From contig JBOEGH010000010.1 of the NCBI GenBank assembly GCA_050633325.1, positions 94,157 to 158,156 of the forward strand: a DNA stretch of 64,000 nt. The letters are read 5' to 3'. A model generated the notes under the pieces. That model saw only the letters and a list, made by a program, of their open reading frames with translations. It did no database searches and had not been told where the DNA came from. The first letter of the stretch is position 1; each line of letters begins with the position of its first letter. The stretch is from UBA1672 sp050633325. GTDB taxonomy: Bacteria > Pseudomonadota > Alphaproteobacteria > Micavibrionales > Micavibrionaceae. Position numbers and translations under genes: made by a program. This document shows positions 18,442-26,769 of the stretch, piece by piece.

Positions 18442-19818
18442 ATGACACTGCAGCAACACATATTTAGACATTCGGCATCGTTATGCCACGTGATGTCAAA
18501 TGTGAAGGTGCTTAATGTATTATTTTTAAGTGCGTGTGTTATTAGCATAGTTTTTTCCCCTTTAAATTCTAGGGCGGCATCATTTTCTGAAATGTTATCA
18601 TCTTTAACCAAGTCACCATCATCATGGGATGAGGGTATTGATGGTATGGAGAATGAAGATGATGAGAAGAATCCCATTCCGGAGAAGAAACCAAAATGGA
18701 TAAAAGACAGGGTAGAAGTTAGCAGTGAACAGCTGTTGAATGCAGATGGTAATTGGAATGTAGTTGAAAAGGGGCGGGAATATGACCCCGCGCAAGCACA
18801 TTTAAATGCTCGTAAGAAAGTTGATACAGCACGTAGAAGCAAGATGAATGAGCTTGCCCCGCATTTTAAGCCTGATGCGAAAAGCGGCCAAGACGGTAAG
18901 TTGCGTGTTTTGCACATTGAACCCGAAGATGGTGTTAATTACGGTGTTGTAGAAGATAAAGGCGATGGTGGTTCTTTCCTTGGTAAGGTATTTCCTGTGT
19001 TTAAGTCTGATGCACCTGATGCGCAAAAAGTTTTGAAGAAGCCTGTTCTTGCCGATATATCCGTTGCAGATAAACAAGCGGATATTGTTATACCTAAGAT
19101 TAAACCTGTAAGACATGATGGCGAAAAGATTATATTAGTTGGTGATGTTGTAATTCCACCAAGTATTCCTGTGCGCAAGAAAAAATCACTTGTAAATAGT
19201 GGATCAAAATCACCTGTAAGTGTAGGTAATGTAGTTGCTGCGGCCGATTTTAGTGATGATAACAATGCGGGTGTAAACGTCGATAAAATTATCGTTCCCC
19301 AGAGAAAGCCAAATGTAAATTCTTATAACAAGGTTAAGCCTTTGGGGCTTAAAGCCGTTTTAACCAGCTCTCCTGACGAAGTTGGATCTGCTCCGGTTTC
19401 GTCTGATGACGTTTTTATACCTATCCCTGATGTTAAGCCGAGGATAAAAAAAGTAGTTTTAAAAAATGGCGTGGCTTCTAATAGGAAGGTCTTTGTTAAA
19501 AACCTACGTAGTGGAATGCATCCTGATAAAACCAGAGTTGTTATAGAGATGAGTGATGTAACCGAATATAAGGTTACAGTTGATGATTTGCGTAATGTCC
19601 TTCGTGTTAAGCTTGCAAATACGCAGTGGAATATCAGTGAACATGATAAAGTGAAAGGTAGTTCGCTTCTAGGTACTTATATTGCCAAAAAATCAGGTTC
19701 TGGCGATGTTCTTTTGGAGATAAGGCTAAAAGAAAAAGTTAAAATTATTGGTACAATGGTTTTACGCCCGAATGTCTCATCTTCTCACCGTATTGTTGTT
19801 GATTTAAAAGTCTTGTGA
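18442..19818 (+). CDS. Exported AMIN-like domain protein, Lys/Pro-rich
   Basis: A 458-residue protein with an N-terminal export signal (hydrophobic part about residues 24-40, ending NSRA). A long low-complexity region rich in Lys, Pro, Asp and Val follows, with repeated short motifs of the type IPxxKP (IVIPKIKPVR, IIVPQRKPN, FIPIPDVKPRIKK). The C-terminal 100 residues match the AMIN pattern: MHPDKTRVVIEMSDVTEYKV and a final HRIVVDLKVL. AMIN domains bind peptidoglycan or pilus/secretin assemblies. An internal ATG at 18493 would give a tighter signal peptide. The position before the pseudokinase and tad genes suggests an envelope-assembly role. Confidence 0.7.
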   Translation: MTLQQHIFRHSASLCHVMSNVKVLNVLFLSACVISIVFSPLNSRAASFSEMLSSLTKSPSSWDEGIDGMENEDDEKNPIPEKKPKWIKDRVEVSSEQLLNADGNWNVVEKGREYDPAQAHLNARKKVDTARRSKMNELAPHFKPDAKSGQDGKLRVLHIEPEDGVNYGVVEDKGDGGSFLGKVFPVFKSDAPDAQKVLKKPVLADISVADKQADIVIPKIKPVRHDGEKIILVGDVVIPPSIPVRKKKSLVNSGSKSPVSVGNVVAAADFSDDNNAGVNVDKIIVPQRKPNVNSYNKVKPLGLKAVLTSSPDEVGSAPVSSDDVFIPIPDVKPRIKKVVLKNGVASNRKVFVKNLRSGMHPDKTRVVIEMSDVTEYKVTVDDLRNVLRVKLANTQWNISEHDKVKGSSLLGTYIAKKSGSGDVLLEIRLKEKVKIIGTMVLRPNVSSSHRIVVDLKVL

Positions 19819-19990
19819 TTCTTGTTTATTTAGCAAATCTATAAATTTTGCCAACTCTATACTTTTTCGACGATTTACTTTAATATTGTATATTATGTAA
19901 CAGGATGTTGCTCTATTATGATTTTTATTAAAGATATGTTTTTAATGCATTATTTGATCTCTTTCCTTTTTGAACTGGGGGGAGGTAGTC

Positions 19991-22030
19991 ATGTCAAAAT
20001 CAAATAAAAATGTAGCCAGTGAACAAGATTTGGTTACCTTTGGAAAAAATATAGTCATAAGCACGAAAAAGAGGCTGCCCCAGTTTGATAATGGCCCTGC
20101 ATTGGCTTATGAAGCCCATAACCCTAAGAATAAATCAAAGAAATTTATAGCAATAGTATCGGGTATGGAAAACCTGCCCAGATATAATTTTGTAGCAAAT
20201 TACAAGAACCTTACCTCTGTTTCTTTTCTTAATCTTGTTAGTTCCGGTGCGGCGTTTTGGCCACCTGAAAACTCACAAAAATTTATTATAATTTATGACA
20301 GAAATATTGATAAACCCATATTGGAAGAGGGGGCAATAAGTAACGTTAACTGGCGTCATCCTGAGATTATTTCATTATTCATAGAGCCTATGGTCACGAT
20401 GATCAGGGAAATGAGAGATAAGGGGTTTTGTCACGGTTCTATCAGGCCAAGCAATATTTTCTTTCCGTATGGCAGTGAAAAAATGCCGGTTATTTTGGGG
20501 GATGGCTTATCCGCTCAGCCAAGTAGTACTCAACCCTCTTTATTCTTGCCAATTAATAAGGCGTTGGCAGATCCAATGGGAAGAGGTCAAGGATCAGTTG
20601 AGGATGATGTCTATGCTTTCGGGGTAACTCTTCTTTTATTTTTAAGGAAAAATGATGAGTTGTCAGTGTTTGATGATGAAGAAATTTTACGAAGAAAAGT
20701 TGAGTTTGGTAGTTATTCCACCCTTATAGGTAAGGAACGTTTTCAGGAATCTTTTTTGGAGCTGTTAAGGGGCGTTTTATATGATGATGAGGAAAAGAGA
20801 TGGAGTGTTGATGATATTTTCTCATGGCTTGATGGTGTGCGTATTACACCCTTAACTCTGGGGCAGAAGAAAAAGGCAAATAGGCCATTTTCTTTTAACG
20901 GTAAAAAATACCTTTATGCAGAGTTGTTGGCCGTAGATTTGTACAAAAATACAGAAGAATTGGCTGACTTGATAGATGACGGATCGTTGGATAGATGGCT
21001 AAGGAAATCTCTTGATGATACCGCTCTTCTTGAAAGATACGAAAAGGCAGTTGATGCCGTGTCTTCTGTCGGCAGTATGTCAGATAATATAGATTACTCT
21101 GTTTTTCACTTGGGTATTGCGCTTAACCCTGCTTTACCTGCCCATTATAAAGGGAAAAGCTTCACATATGATGGTGTTGGTGCTTTGCTTTTCAGAGACG
21201 CATGCGAGGGTAAAGATTTAAATGTTTTTAAAGAGGTTTTGAAGCTTAACATATTGGATTATGCATTAGTTTCGGAAAATTTAAACCAAGCAATAATGAT
21301 GAATATATTCAAGCAATATGATACGTGTCGCGCTGCATTATCCGGGAATAAAATGGAGCAGGGAATAGAAAGGTGCATTTACACCTTATGTCCAAGTGCA
21401 CCTTGTCTTAGCCCTAAATTGAAAGGTTATTTCGTCTATAGTGGTGGGTCACTGTTATCAACTCTCGAAGCGCTATGTAAGAAGGGTGGACAAGTATCTT
21501 TGATGGTGGACAATCATATAGCCGCCTTTTTTGCAGTCAGGAATTCCAGTTTTATGAGTTCCTATCTGATTGATTTTAATAGTGTTGAAAAAAATAATAA
21601 AATATTGGGTAATTTACACTTCATGGCCGCTCTGCAAAGGCAATCTAGCATTAAATCTCTACCTGCAATTGCCAGTGTTCTTATTGAATCGTTATCTGAT
21701 GTGTATAAAATTTATAAGAATGTCGGCACTAGAACAAAAACAGAGGAAAGTGTAAAAGCTGCGGCAAAAGAAGGTGATTTGATTACAATGTCATCTCTTG
21801 TTGATAATCCTGATGAGTTATTGCGTGATGAGAAAGGTTTTTCCATCGCCAAGGCTGAATATAAATTGTTACAAAATGAATATTCTCAGTACAACTCGAA
21901 ACTTGCTAATAAGAAAACATATGGTCTTAGTAATGGACATGATATCGCATCCAGCATTTCATGGCTGGCCTCGACAATAATTACAGTTATTGTGGTTCTT
22001 GCATTTATGTCGGGAAATCAAATTTTTTAA
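19991..22030 (+). CDS. Probable pseudokinase with C-terminal membrane anchor
   Basis: A 679-residue protein; the start at 19991 is fixed by GGAGG at 19981-19985. Residues about 10-290 follow a protein-kinase fold: a catalytic-loop equivalent HGSIRPSNIFF, where the HRD aspartate is Ser and the following Lys is Arg; a metal-loop equivalent LGDGL instead of DFG; and SVEDDVYAFGVTLLLFL as in kinase subdomain IX. The middle is a helical region of no family I know, and the C-terminus has one membrane segment (about residues 655-675). The missing catalytic Asp argues for a scaffold or nucleotide-binding role. It shares a transcript with the next membrane protein. Confidence 0.72.
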   Translation: MSKSNKNVASEQDLVTFGKNIVISTKKRLPQFDNGPALAYEAHNPKNKSKKFIAIVSGMENLPRYNFVANYKNLTSVSFLNLVSSGAAFWPPENSQKFIIIYDRNIDKPILEEGAISNVNWRHPEIISLFIEPMVTMIREMRDKGFCHGSIRPSNIFFPYGSEKMPVILGDGLSAQPSSTQPSLFLPINKALADPMGRGQGSVEDDVYAFGVTLLLFLRKNDELSVFDDEEILRRKVEFGSYSTLIGKERFQESFLELLRGVLYDDEEKRWSVDDIFSWLDGVRITPLTLGQKKKANRPFSFNGKKYLYAELLAVDLYKNTEELADLIDDGSLDRWLRKSLDDTALLERYEKAVDAVSSVGSMSDNIDYSVFHLGIALNPALPAHYKGKSFTYDGVGALLFRDACEGKDLNVFKEVLKLNILDYALVSENLNQAIMMNIFKQYDTCRAALSGNKMEQGIERCIYTLCPSAPCLSPKLKGYFVYSGGSLLSTLEALCKKGGQVSLMVDNHIAAFFAVRNSSFMSSYLIDFNSVEKNNKILGNLHFMAALQRQSSIKSLPAIASVLIESLSDVYKIYKNVGTRTKTEESVKAAAKEGDLITMSSLVDNPDELLRDEKGFSIAKAEYKLLQNEYSQYNSKLANKKTYGLSNGHDIASSISWLASTIITVIVVLAFMSGNQIF

Positions 22031-22046
22031 TGGTGGTTAATTATTT

Positions 22047-22535
22047 ATGGCAAAAAGAGATAAAAAATCGAAAAAAAATACCAAGAAAATGAGCCTGAAG
22101 GGACGTCTTTTTATGATAGCCTCAGTTTTACTGGGCTTGGCTTTTTTACCCACTGCTATGTTGCTATTTATTGGAATGTTGCCCAGCATAGTCGCGTTTT
22201 TTGTTGCGGATAGAAAGAATGGTGTTAGAACATCAACAGTGGCTGCGATGAATGTTGCTGGCTGTATTCCTTTTATTTTGAAGCTATGGTCAGGTGAAAA
22301 TAATTTTGAGTATAGCCTTGGGATAATAACAGATCCGCAATCAATATCGGTTATGTATGTTTCTGCTGCATTTGGTTATATGATTGATTGGGTTGTGACC
22401 GGACTTGTTTCTTCATTCTTGTATCAAAAGGGTATGGCAAGGATGAAGGCTATCAAGAAAAAGCAGGCATTTTTAGTGTCGCATTGGGGCGATGAGGTTT
22501 CAGGTAAAAAAGAGGGGGAGAAGGCGTCTAAATAG
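22047..22535 (+). CDS. Small polytopic membrane protein paired with the pseudokinase
   Basis: A 162-residue protein with a very basic N-terminus (KRDKKSKKNTKKMS), three to four hydrophobic segments (about residues 22-55, 68-85 and 102-125) and a charged C-terminus. The family is not recognised. It starts 16 bases after the pseudokinase stop and is followed by a terminator, so the two form one unit directly before the tadE-like genes. A membrane partner of the pseudokinase is the simplest guess. Confidence 0.65.
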   Translation: MAKRDKKSKKNTKKMSLKGRLFMIASVLLGLAFLPTAMLLFIGMLPSIVAFFVADRKNGVRTSTVAAMNVAGCIPFILKLWSGENNFEYSLGIITDPQSISVMYVSAAFGYMIDWVVTGLVSSFLYQKGMARMKAIKKKQAFLVSHWGDEVSGKKEGEKASK

Positions 22536-22642
22536 GTTGTGTTGCATTTGTTAACGTATTTTTTACATTTTGAATATTATAATTATCAAGTGGAGGAGTA
22601 CATTCTCTTTGTAATATGTAAGGTATGTTTTCTTGTTTGGGT

Positions 22643-22664
22643 GGCGGTTTTTCCGCCTTTTTTG
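22643..22664 (+). terminator. Rho-independent terminator after the pseudokinase unit
   Basis: Stem GGCGG / CCGCC (22643-22647 and 22653-22657) with a loop of five T and a run of six T after it. It separates the pseudokinase pair from the tadE-like genes. Confidence 0.75.
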
Positions 22665-22724
22665 TGCTTAAAAACAAGAACGAATTTGAAATAAATGTAA
22701 TTTAAAAGATAGGTGTCTTGTAAT

Positions 22725-23246
22725 ATGAGGTGTTTTTTTAATAAGTGGAGAAAGAAAGAGGACGGCGCTACGGCTATTGAGTTTAGCATGTTGATTATCC
22801 CTTATTTAATGTTGAGCCTTGGTATTATAGAGCTATCTTTGATGTTCACATCGGCAAGCCTGTTAGAGGGAGCAACGGGTAGTGCGTCTCGACTTATAAG
22901 AACGGGGCAGTTGCAACAATCGGGGCAAGACCCTGAAACTGTGTTCAGGGATGCTTTGTGTGACTTTGCTGTTGTTCTCATTGAGTGTAATGACGTTGTG
23001 GTTGAGGTTGTTACTCTGGATAATTATGGTGATTATAGTGCCCCTGTTTATGATGGTGACGGTGATATGGTTTCGTCTGGGTTTGATGCCGGCGGGTCTG
23101 ATTCAAAAGTGTTAGTGCGCGTAGCGTATCGATATTCAATGATAACTCCACTGGTGGGTCCGATACTAAATGGGGCGGATGGTACTACTTTATTTATGTC
23201 TACTATTGTTTTGCAAACAGAACCTTATGAATTCCAAGGATCATGA
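22725..23246 (+). CDS. TadE-like pseudopilin
   Basis: A 173-residue protein with a basic leader and the motif KKEDGATAIEFSMLIIPYLML, which is a full Flp-like prepilin processing site (Gly then ATAIEF) leading into one membrane helix. The remainder is a periplasmic domain with two Cys (DALCDFAVVLIECND). TadE-type pseudopilins are minor components of the tight-adherence pilus and are processed by the prepilin peptidase. The start at 22725 is preferred over the GTG at 22713, which overlaps the AGG of the ribosome-binding site. The next gene starts within its stop codon (ATGA). Confidence 0.88.
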   Translation: MRCFFNKWRKKEDGATAIEFSMLIIPYLMLSLGIIELSLMFTSASLLEGATGSASRLIRTGQLQQSGQDPETVFRDALCDFAVVLIECNDVVVEVVTLDNYGDYSAPVYDGDGDMVSSGFDAGGSDSKVLVRVAYRYSMITPLVGPILNGADGTTLFMSTIVLQTEPYEFQGS

Positions 23247-23779
23247 ATATGATTAAAGGCGATAATATAATATCAAGATGGATTAACGGGGATGATGGTA
23301 TTGCTGCTGTTGAGGCTGCGATGGTTTTTCCGCTGATGCTGTTTCTTTTCCTTGGTGTGTTTGATGGTGGTAATGCGATATTAGCAAATCAAAAAACTGT
23401 CAGATCATCACAAATTGTTGCTGATTTAATAACGCGAAAAAGTATCGTTGCCGCAGATGATGTTAGTGAGGCTATTGAGGCAGGGCGTTTGGCATTAGAA
23501 CCTATGGACAGCAGCAGTTTTGGAGTAGATATAGTTAGTATTCGTTTTGATGATAATGCAGACAGTTCTATAGAATGGCGAGAAACATTTAATATGGGAT
23601 CAGTTCCTGATGCGCTTAATTCTGTTACTGCGTTGCAAGATGTTAATGAGGGGGTGGTCATGGTTTCAGTTAAATATGTTTATACCCCTATGTTTTCAAG
23701 TTTTATTACAGGGCCTATTACCATGAATGAGGTGGCCTTTAGTCGTGGTCGTAGAACTCCTGTTATTACGCGTGAGTGA
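23243..23779 (+). CDS. TadE/TadF-like pilus protein
   Basis: A 178-residue protein with a short cytoplasmic part, the TadE-family motif DDGIAAVEAAMVFPLMLFLF, one membrane helix and a periplasmic beta-rich domain. It has GNAILANQKTVRSSQIVADL after the helix, the usual TadE pattern. It overlaps the preceding tadE-like gene by 4 bases and is followed by the vWA protein, forming a three-gene minor-component set. Confidence 0.85.
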   Translation: MNMIKGDNIISRWINGDDGIAAVEAAMVFPLMLFLFLGVFDGGNAILANQKTVRSSQIVADLITRKSIVAADDVSEAIEAGRLALEPMDSSSFGVDIVSIRFDDNADSSIEWRETFNMGSVPDALNSVTALQDVNEGVVMVSVKYVYTPMFSSFITGPITMNEVAFSRGRRTPVITRE

Positions 23780-23820
23780 TAGGTTAAGAAATTGTAAGAG
23801 GGTAAAAGAAAGGTGTTATT

Positions 23821-25239
23821 ATGGAACAGGTAGAGGGTTTAATAAAATATTGTCGCAAATATTGGCTCTGTAAATCAGGGGCTATAGCTATTTTATTTGG
23901 TATGATGCTTCCTGTTCTTGTTGGTGTTGCTGGTGTGTCTTTAGACTATTCGCGTGCTTATTTAGTTAAGCAAAGGCTTGCTCAGGCTTTGGACGCTGCT
24001 GCTCTTGCTGCTGCTGCTTCTTCAACGGATGAAAATGTTATAGAGCAAAAAGTACTTGATTTCTTTGAGGCTAATTACCCTTCTGCTGAGCTTGGTCTTA
24101 CTTTTACACCGTCTGTGTCAGTCGTCGGGGATGAGGTTAGGGTTTCAGGAACGGCACAATATAGTACTCTGTTCTTATCTGTATTAGGGGTGAGCCATAT
24201 AGATGTTGAGGCGTCTACAACTGTTCTTCGTGAAGTTCAGGGTATAGAGGTTGTGTTGGTTATGGATAATACAGGCTCTATGAATACCAATAATAATATT
24301 GGTGCTTTGCGTGATGCGGCATCTAATTTTGTTTATATTATGTACGGAATTGATCCTGAAGAAGGCGAAAGCGCAGACCCTTCTTCTTTGGATGATATGG
24401 CAACACGGGATAGGGACTATATTAAGGTAGGGCTTGTGCCTTACAGTTCTTCTGTGAATGTAGGGCCTTATGGTTTGGGTGTGGATAAGAACGGCGATGC
24501 GTATGGCGACGCGTTTGTTAATAATCCGCACGATCTTTCTTATACTACTAATCAATATAGTAATAATTGGGCTGGGTGTGTTTTGGCGCATGATTACCCC
24601 GATGATACTACAGACCATGACGGGCCGTGGGATATGTATCGTTATTGCCGTGATAGTGATGATGATCCTTATTGTGACCTTAATTATTATTGGTCAGGTG
24701 GTAAGAAGCATTATTATGTCAGGCAAAAACCTAATTACTATTGTCCGGTTACCCCCCTTACGCCACTTGCTACAAGTCCGAGTGAGTTAAAGGACTCAAT
24801 AGATAATATGACGGCAGCAGGTTACACTTATGGTAATTATGGTATGGTATGGGGATATCGTGTTATTTCTCCCGATGCACCGTTCGAAGAGGGTGTTGAG
24901 TGGAGCAATCAATATTGGCGTAAAGCAGTAGTTATGATGACCGATGGTGTTAACACTATGCATTATAGGTATTCTACCTATGGACCAACACAGGATCACA
25001 ATATAACTCCTGGCGATTTAAATAATAGGTTTGCGGATGTATGTGACAACCTGAAAGAAGATGGTGTCATTATTTATACGGTCACGTTTTATTCTGGTGT
25101 TGATGAGAACACTAAGAACTTTTATCGTGAATGTGCAACGTCAGAGGACTATTATCACGATGCTCCGGGGCAGGATGATTTGGTTGAGGTGTTTGAAACA
25201 ATCAGTCGTGAGCTTAGTAACCTACATATAAAAGAGTAA
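23821..25239 (+). CDS. TadG-like vWA-domain pilus protein
   Basis: A 472-residue protein with a TadE/G-type N-terminal segment (KSGAIAILFGMMLPVLVGVA), a spacer, then a von Willebrand A domain from about residue 138: VVLVMDNTGSMNTNN is the MIDAS metal site and KAVVMMTDGVNTMHY the second acidic strand. Between about residues 225 and 315 the vWA domain holds a Tyr/Asn/Asp-rich insertion with six Cys. TadG anchors or adheres at the pilus base or tip. The gene is followed by a strong terminator, so it ends the minor-component unit. Confidence 0.88.
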   Translation: MEQVEGLIKYCRKYWLCKSGAIAILFGMMLPVLVGVAGVSLDYSRAYLVKQRLAQALDAAALAAAASSTDENVIEQKVLDFFEANYPSAELGLTFTPSVSVVGDEVRVSGTAQYSTLFLSVLGVSHIDVEASTTVLREVQGIEVVLVMDNTGSMNTNNNIGALRDAASNFVYIMYGIDPEEGESADPSSLDDMATRDRDYIKVGLVPYSSSVNVGPYGLGVDKNGDAYGDAFVNNPHDLSYTTNQYSNNWAGCVLAHDYPDDTTDHDGPWDMYRYCRDSDDDPYCDLNYYWSGGKKHYYVRQKPNYYCPVTPLTPLATSPSELKDSIDNMTAAGYTYGNYGMVWGYRVISPDAPFEEGVEWSNQYWRKAVVMMTDGVNTMHYRYSTYGPTQDHNITPGDLNNRFADVCDNLKEDGVIIYTVTFYSGVDENTKNFYRECATSEDYYHDAPGQDDLVEVFETISRELSNLHIKE

Positions 25240-25267
25240 ATGCATATTTATTTTACTTTTATTTCTG

Positions 25268-25297
25268 CTAGCCACATTTTTTTGTGGCTAGTTTTTT
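25268..25297 (+). terminator. Rho-independent terminator after tadG
   Basis: Perfect 9-bp stem CTAGCCACA / TGTGGCTAG (25268-25276, 25283-25291) with a six-T loop and TTTTTT after it. Confidence 0.9.
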
Positions 25298-25709
25298 ATT
25301 GCCCGTTACTTTGAGTTATGGAAATTTATGTAGTAAACATCCTGCTGACGTGATGTTATGTTGACTTGTTTGTGTGTTTTTAAAAGTAATCTCAAGTATA
25401 TATCTATACATATTTTGTGTTTTATCGTTTTAAATACTGATTTTTCATGTAAGTGTAGGGGTGTTCTTTGGTGTTTACTGTGGCAACAATCGTGTTTACT
25501 TTAGTTTTGTAGTATAGATGTATTTATATAAAATTTTATACAAATAATTGTCAAATATTTTCTTCAAAAAAACCTCTTTTACTTGGTTTTGTTAAGTTTT
25601 TTTTAACTAAGTCAGGGCTATGATGAATTAACGGTTAAGGAGCTTTGAGAAAATTTAAAGTATGGGTTTACCGGAAAAACATTAAACAAATCTTATGAAG
25701 GAGATAAAC
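25298..25709 (+). promoter_or_regulatory. Long AT-rich leader of the flp operon
   Basis: About 410 bases without a gene between the tadG terminator and flp. It is strongly AT-rich. It holds the CtrA-type box at 25592-25606 (separate entry) and a good ribosome-binding site AAGGAG at 25698-25703 in front of the pilin ATG. No open frame of note is seen on either strand. The length suggests complex promoter control of the pilin. Confidence 0.6.
25592..25606 (+). promoter_or_regulatory. CtrA-type box upstream of flp
   Basis: TTAA-GTTTTTT-TTAA followed by C matches the full CtrA consensus TTAA-N7-TTAA(C). It lies about 100 bases before the flp start codon. In Caulobacter the pilin gene pilA is CtrA-activated; here the match is seen and the control is inferred. 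The window also encodes a CpdR-like protein, which acts on CtrA turnover. Confidence 0.6.
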
Positions 25710-25883
25710 ATGTTAACTAAATTGATCGCACTAAAAGCAGCATATGTAAACAACGAAGACGGTGCAACAGCTATTGAATATGGTCTGATTGCAGCAGGTA
25801 TCGCAGTAGCAATAGCAGCAGCAGTTACTCTTGTTGGTACTGATCTTAATACACTACTAGGTCAAGTTTCAGCAGCGCTATAA
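25710..25883 (+). CDS. flp: Major Flp-type pilin
   Basis: A 57-residue type IVb prepilin. Short leader with NNEDG, processing motif GATAIEYGLIAAGIA (Glu-Tyr pair conserved), hydrophobic helix rich in Ala, and a short C-terminus. The start at 25710 is fixed by AAGGAG at 25698-25703. It stands alone between a long promoter region and a terminator, as expected for a highly expressed subunit, and is followed by the prepilin peptidase gene. Confidence 0.95.
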   Translation: MLTKLIALKAAYVNNEDGATAIEYGLIAAGIAVAIAAAVTLVGTDLNTLLGQVSAAL

Positions 25884-25908
25884 TCTGAAACAATATAAAT
25901 GAAAATAT

Positions 25909-25942
25909 AGTCCGTCCGATATTTCTGGCGGGCTTTATTTTT
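25909..25942 (+). terminator. Terminator between flp and cpaA
   Basis: Stem AGTCCGTC / GGCGGGCT (25909-25916, 25927-25934; two G-T pairs), then a T-rich run. It probably reduces read-through from the pilin gene into the assembly genes. Confidence 0.7.
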
Positions 25943-26042
25943 GCCTTTTTCTTAGGTGGGAAATAGTTGCCGAATCATAGTTATATAACGGTCAAGTTTT
26001 CCTATCGTTTTTTTTGTAGTTATACTGTATTATGAGCTTAAT

Positions 26043-26612
26043 ATGATCTTACTAATAATTTTTCTGATATGCGTATTCGTCACATTGGTTGTTGGAGGGC
26101 TGGCGGCTCTGTCCGATATAAAATCAATGACAATCCCTAATGTATACAGCCTTTATGTTATTGCGGCTTTTTTTGTTGCATATGGTGCGTTGTATTTAGG
26201 TGGGCAACAAGATGTATTTAGCCCGCTTTTGTCCCATATAATTTCTGCTGCTTTGGCATTCGTTGTAACGCTTGGTTTATTTGCTATGCGTATTATAGGG
26301 GCGGGGGATTCGAAATTTGCGACTGCGTGCGCATTATGGCTTGGTGTGAAATCTTTGCTTGCTTTTTTGTTCTATATGACGTTATCTGGCGGTGTTCTAG
26401 GAATAGTCGCGTTATACATAAAACGCAAAAAACCTTTCAAAAGCCCGGTCGAGGGCAGCTGGGTTTATCAGGTGCAAGGTGGAGCAGATAAAGTTCCATA
26501 TGGTATCGCGATTAGTTTTGGCATGCTTGTTGCTTTTATGCATGCAGGATACTTTTCTACTGACGTGTTGGGATCTTTTGTTGCCTCACATTCAGTTGAA
26601 GGGGGTTCATGA
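26043..26612 (+). CDS. cpaA: Prepilin peptidase CpaA/TadV
   Basis: A 189-residue polytopic membrane protease that cleaves the leader of Flp and the TadE-type pseudopilins. The two catalytic aspartates are visible: ALSDIKSMTIPN near the N-terminus and the GxGD-type IIGAGDSKFATA in the middle. It has about six membrane segments and lacks the N-methylase domain, as usual for TadV. The order flp-cpaA-cpaB matches Caulobacter. Confidence 0.92.
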   Translation: MILLIIFLICVFVTLVVGGLAALSDIKSMTIPNVYSLYVIAAFFVAYGALYLGGQQDVFSPLLSHIISAALAFVVTLGLFAMRIIGAGDSKFATACALWLGVKSLLAFLFYMTLSGGVLGIVALYIKRKKPFKSPVEGSWVYQVQGGADKVPYGIAISFGMLVAFMHAGYFSTDVLGSFVASHSVEGGS

Positions 26613-26769
26613 ATTGTTAACAAACAACCGATATTATTAAAGAGTATAAGTTTTTTAATAACTAGGTTCAATTATTACGGTTCTGTAACTTCCACGGCTT
26701 CGGCCACAATTAATTTCTGAGTATAAAATCATGCATAATATTAAAAGTCCTGAAACGGGGTCTAAAAAA

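Noticed and set aside
22545..22565. Second CtrA box before the tadE-like gene
   Set aside because: TTAA-N7-TTTA is only a near match and lies before a terminator, so it is not claimed.
24184..24999. Open frames opposite or out of frame with tadG
   Set aside because: Low-complexity Ile-rich shadows of the TadG insert, without ribosome-binding sites.
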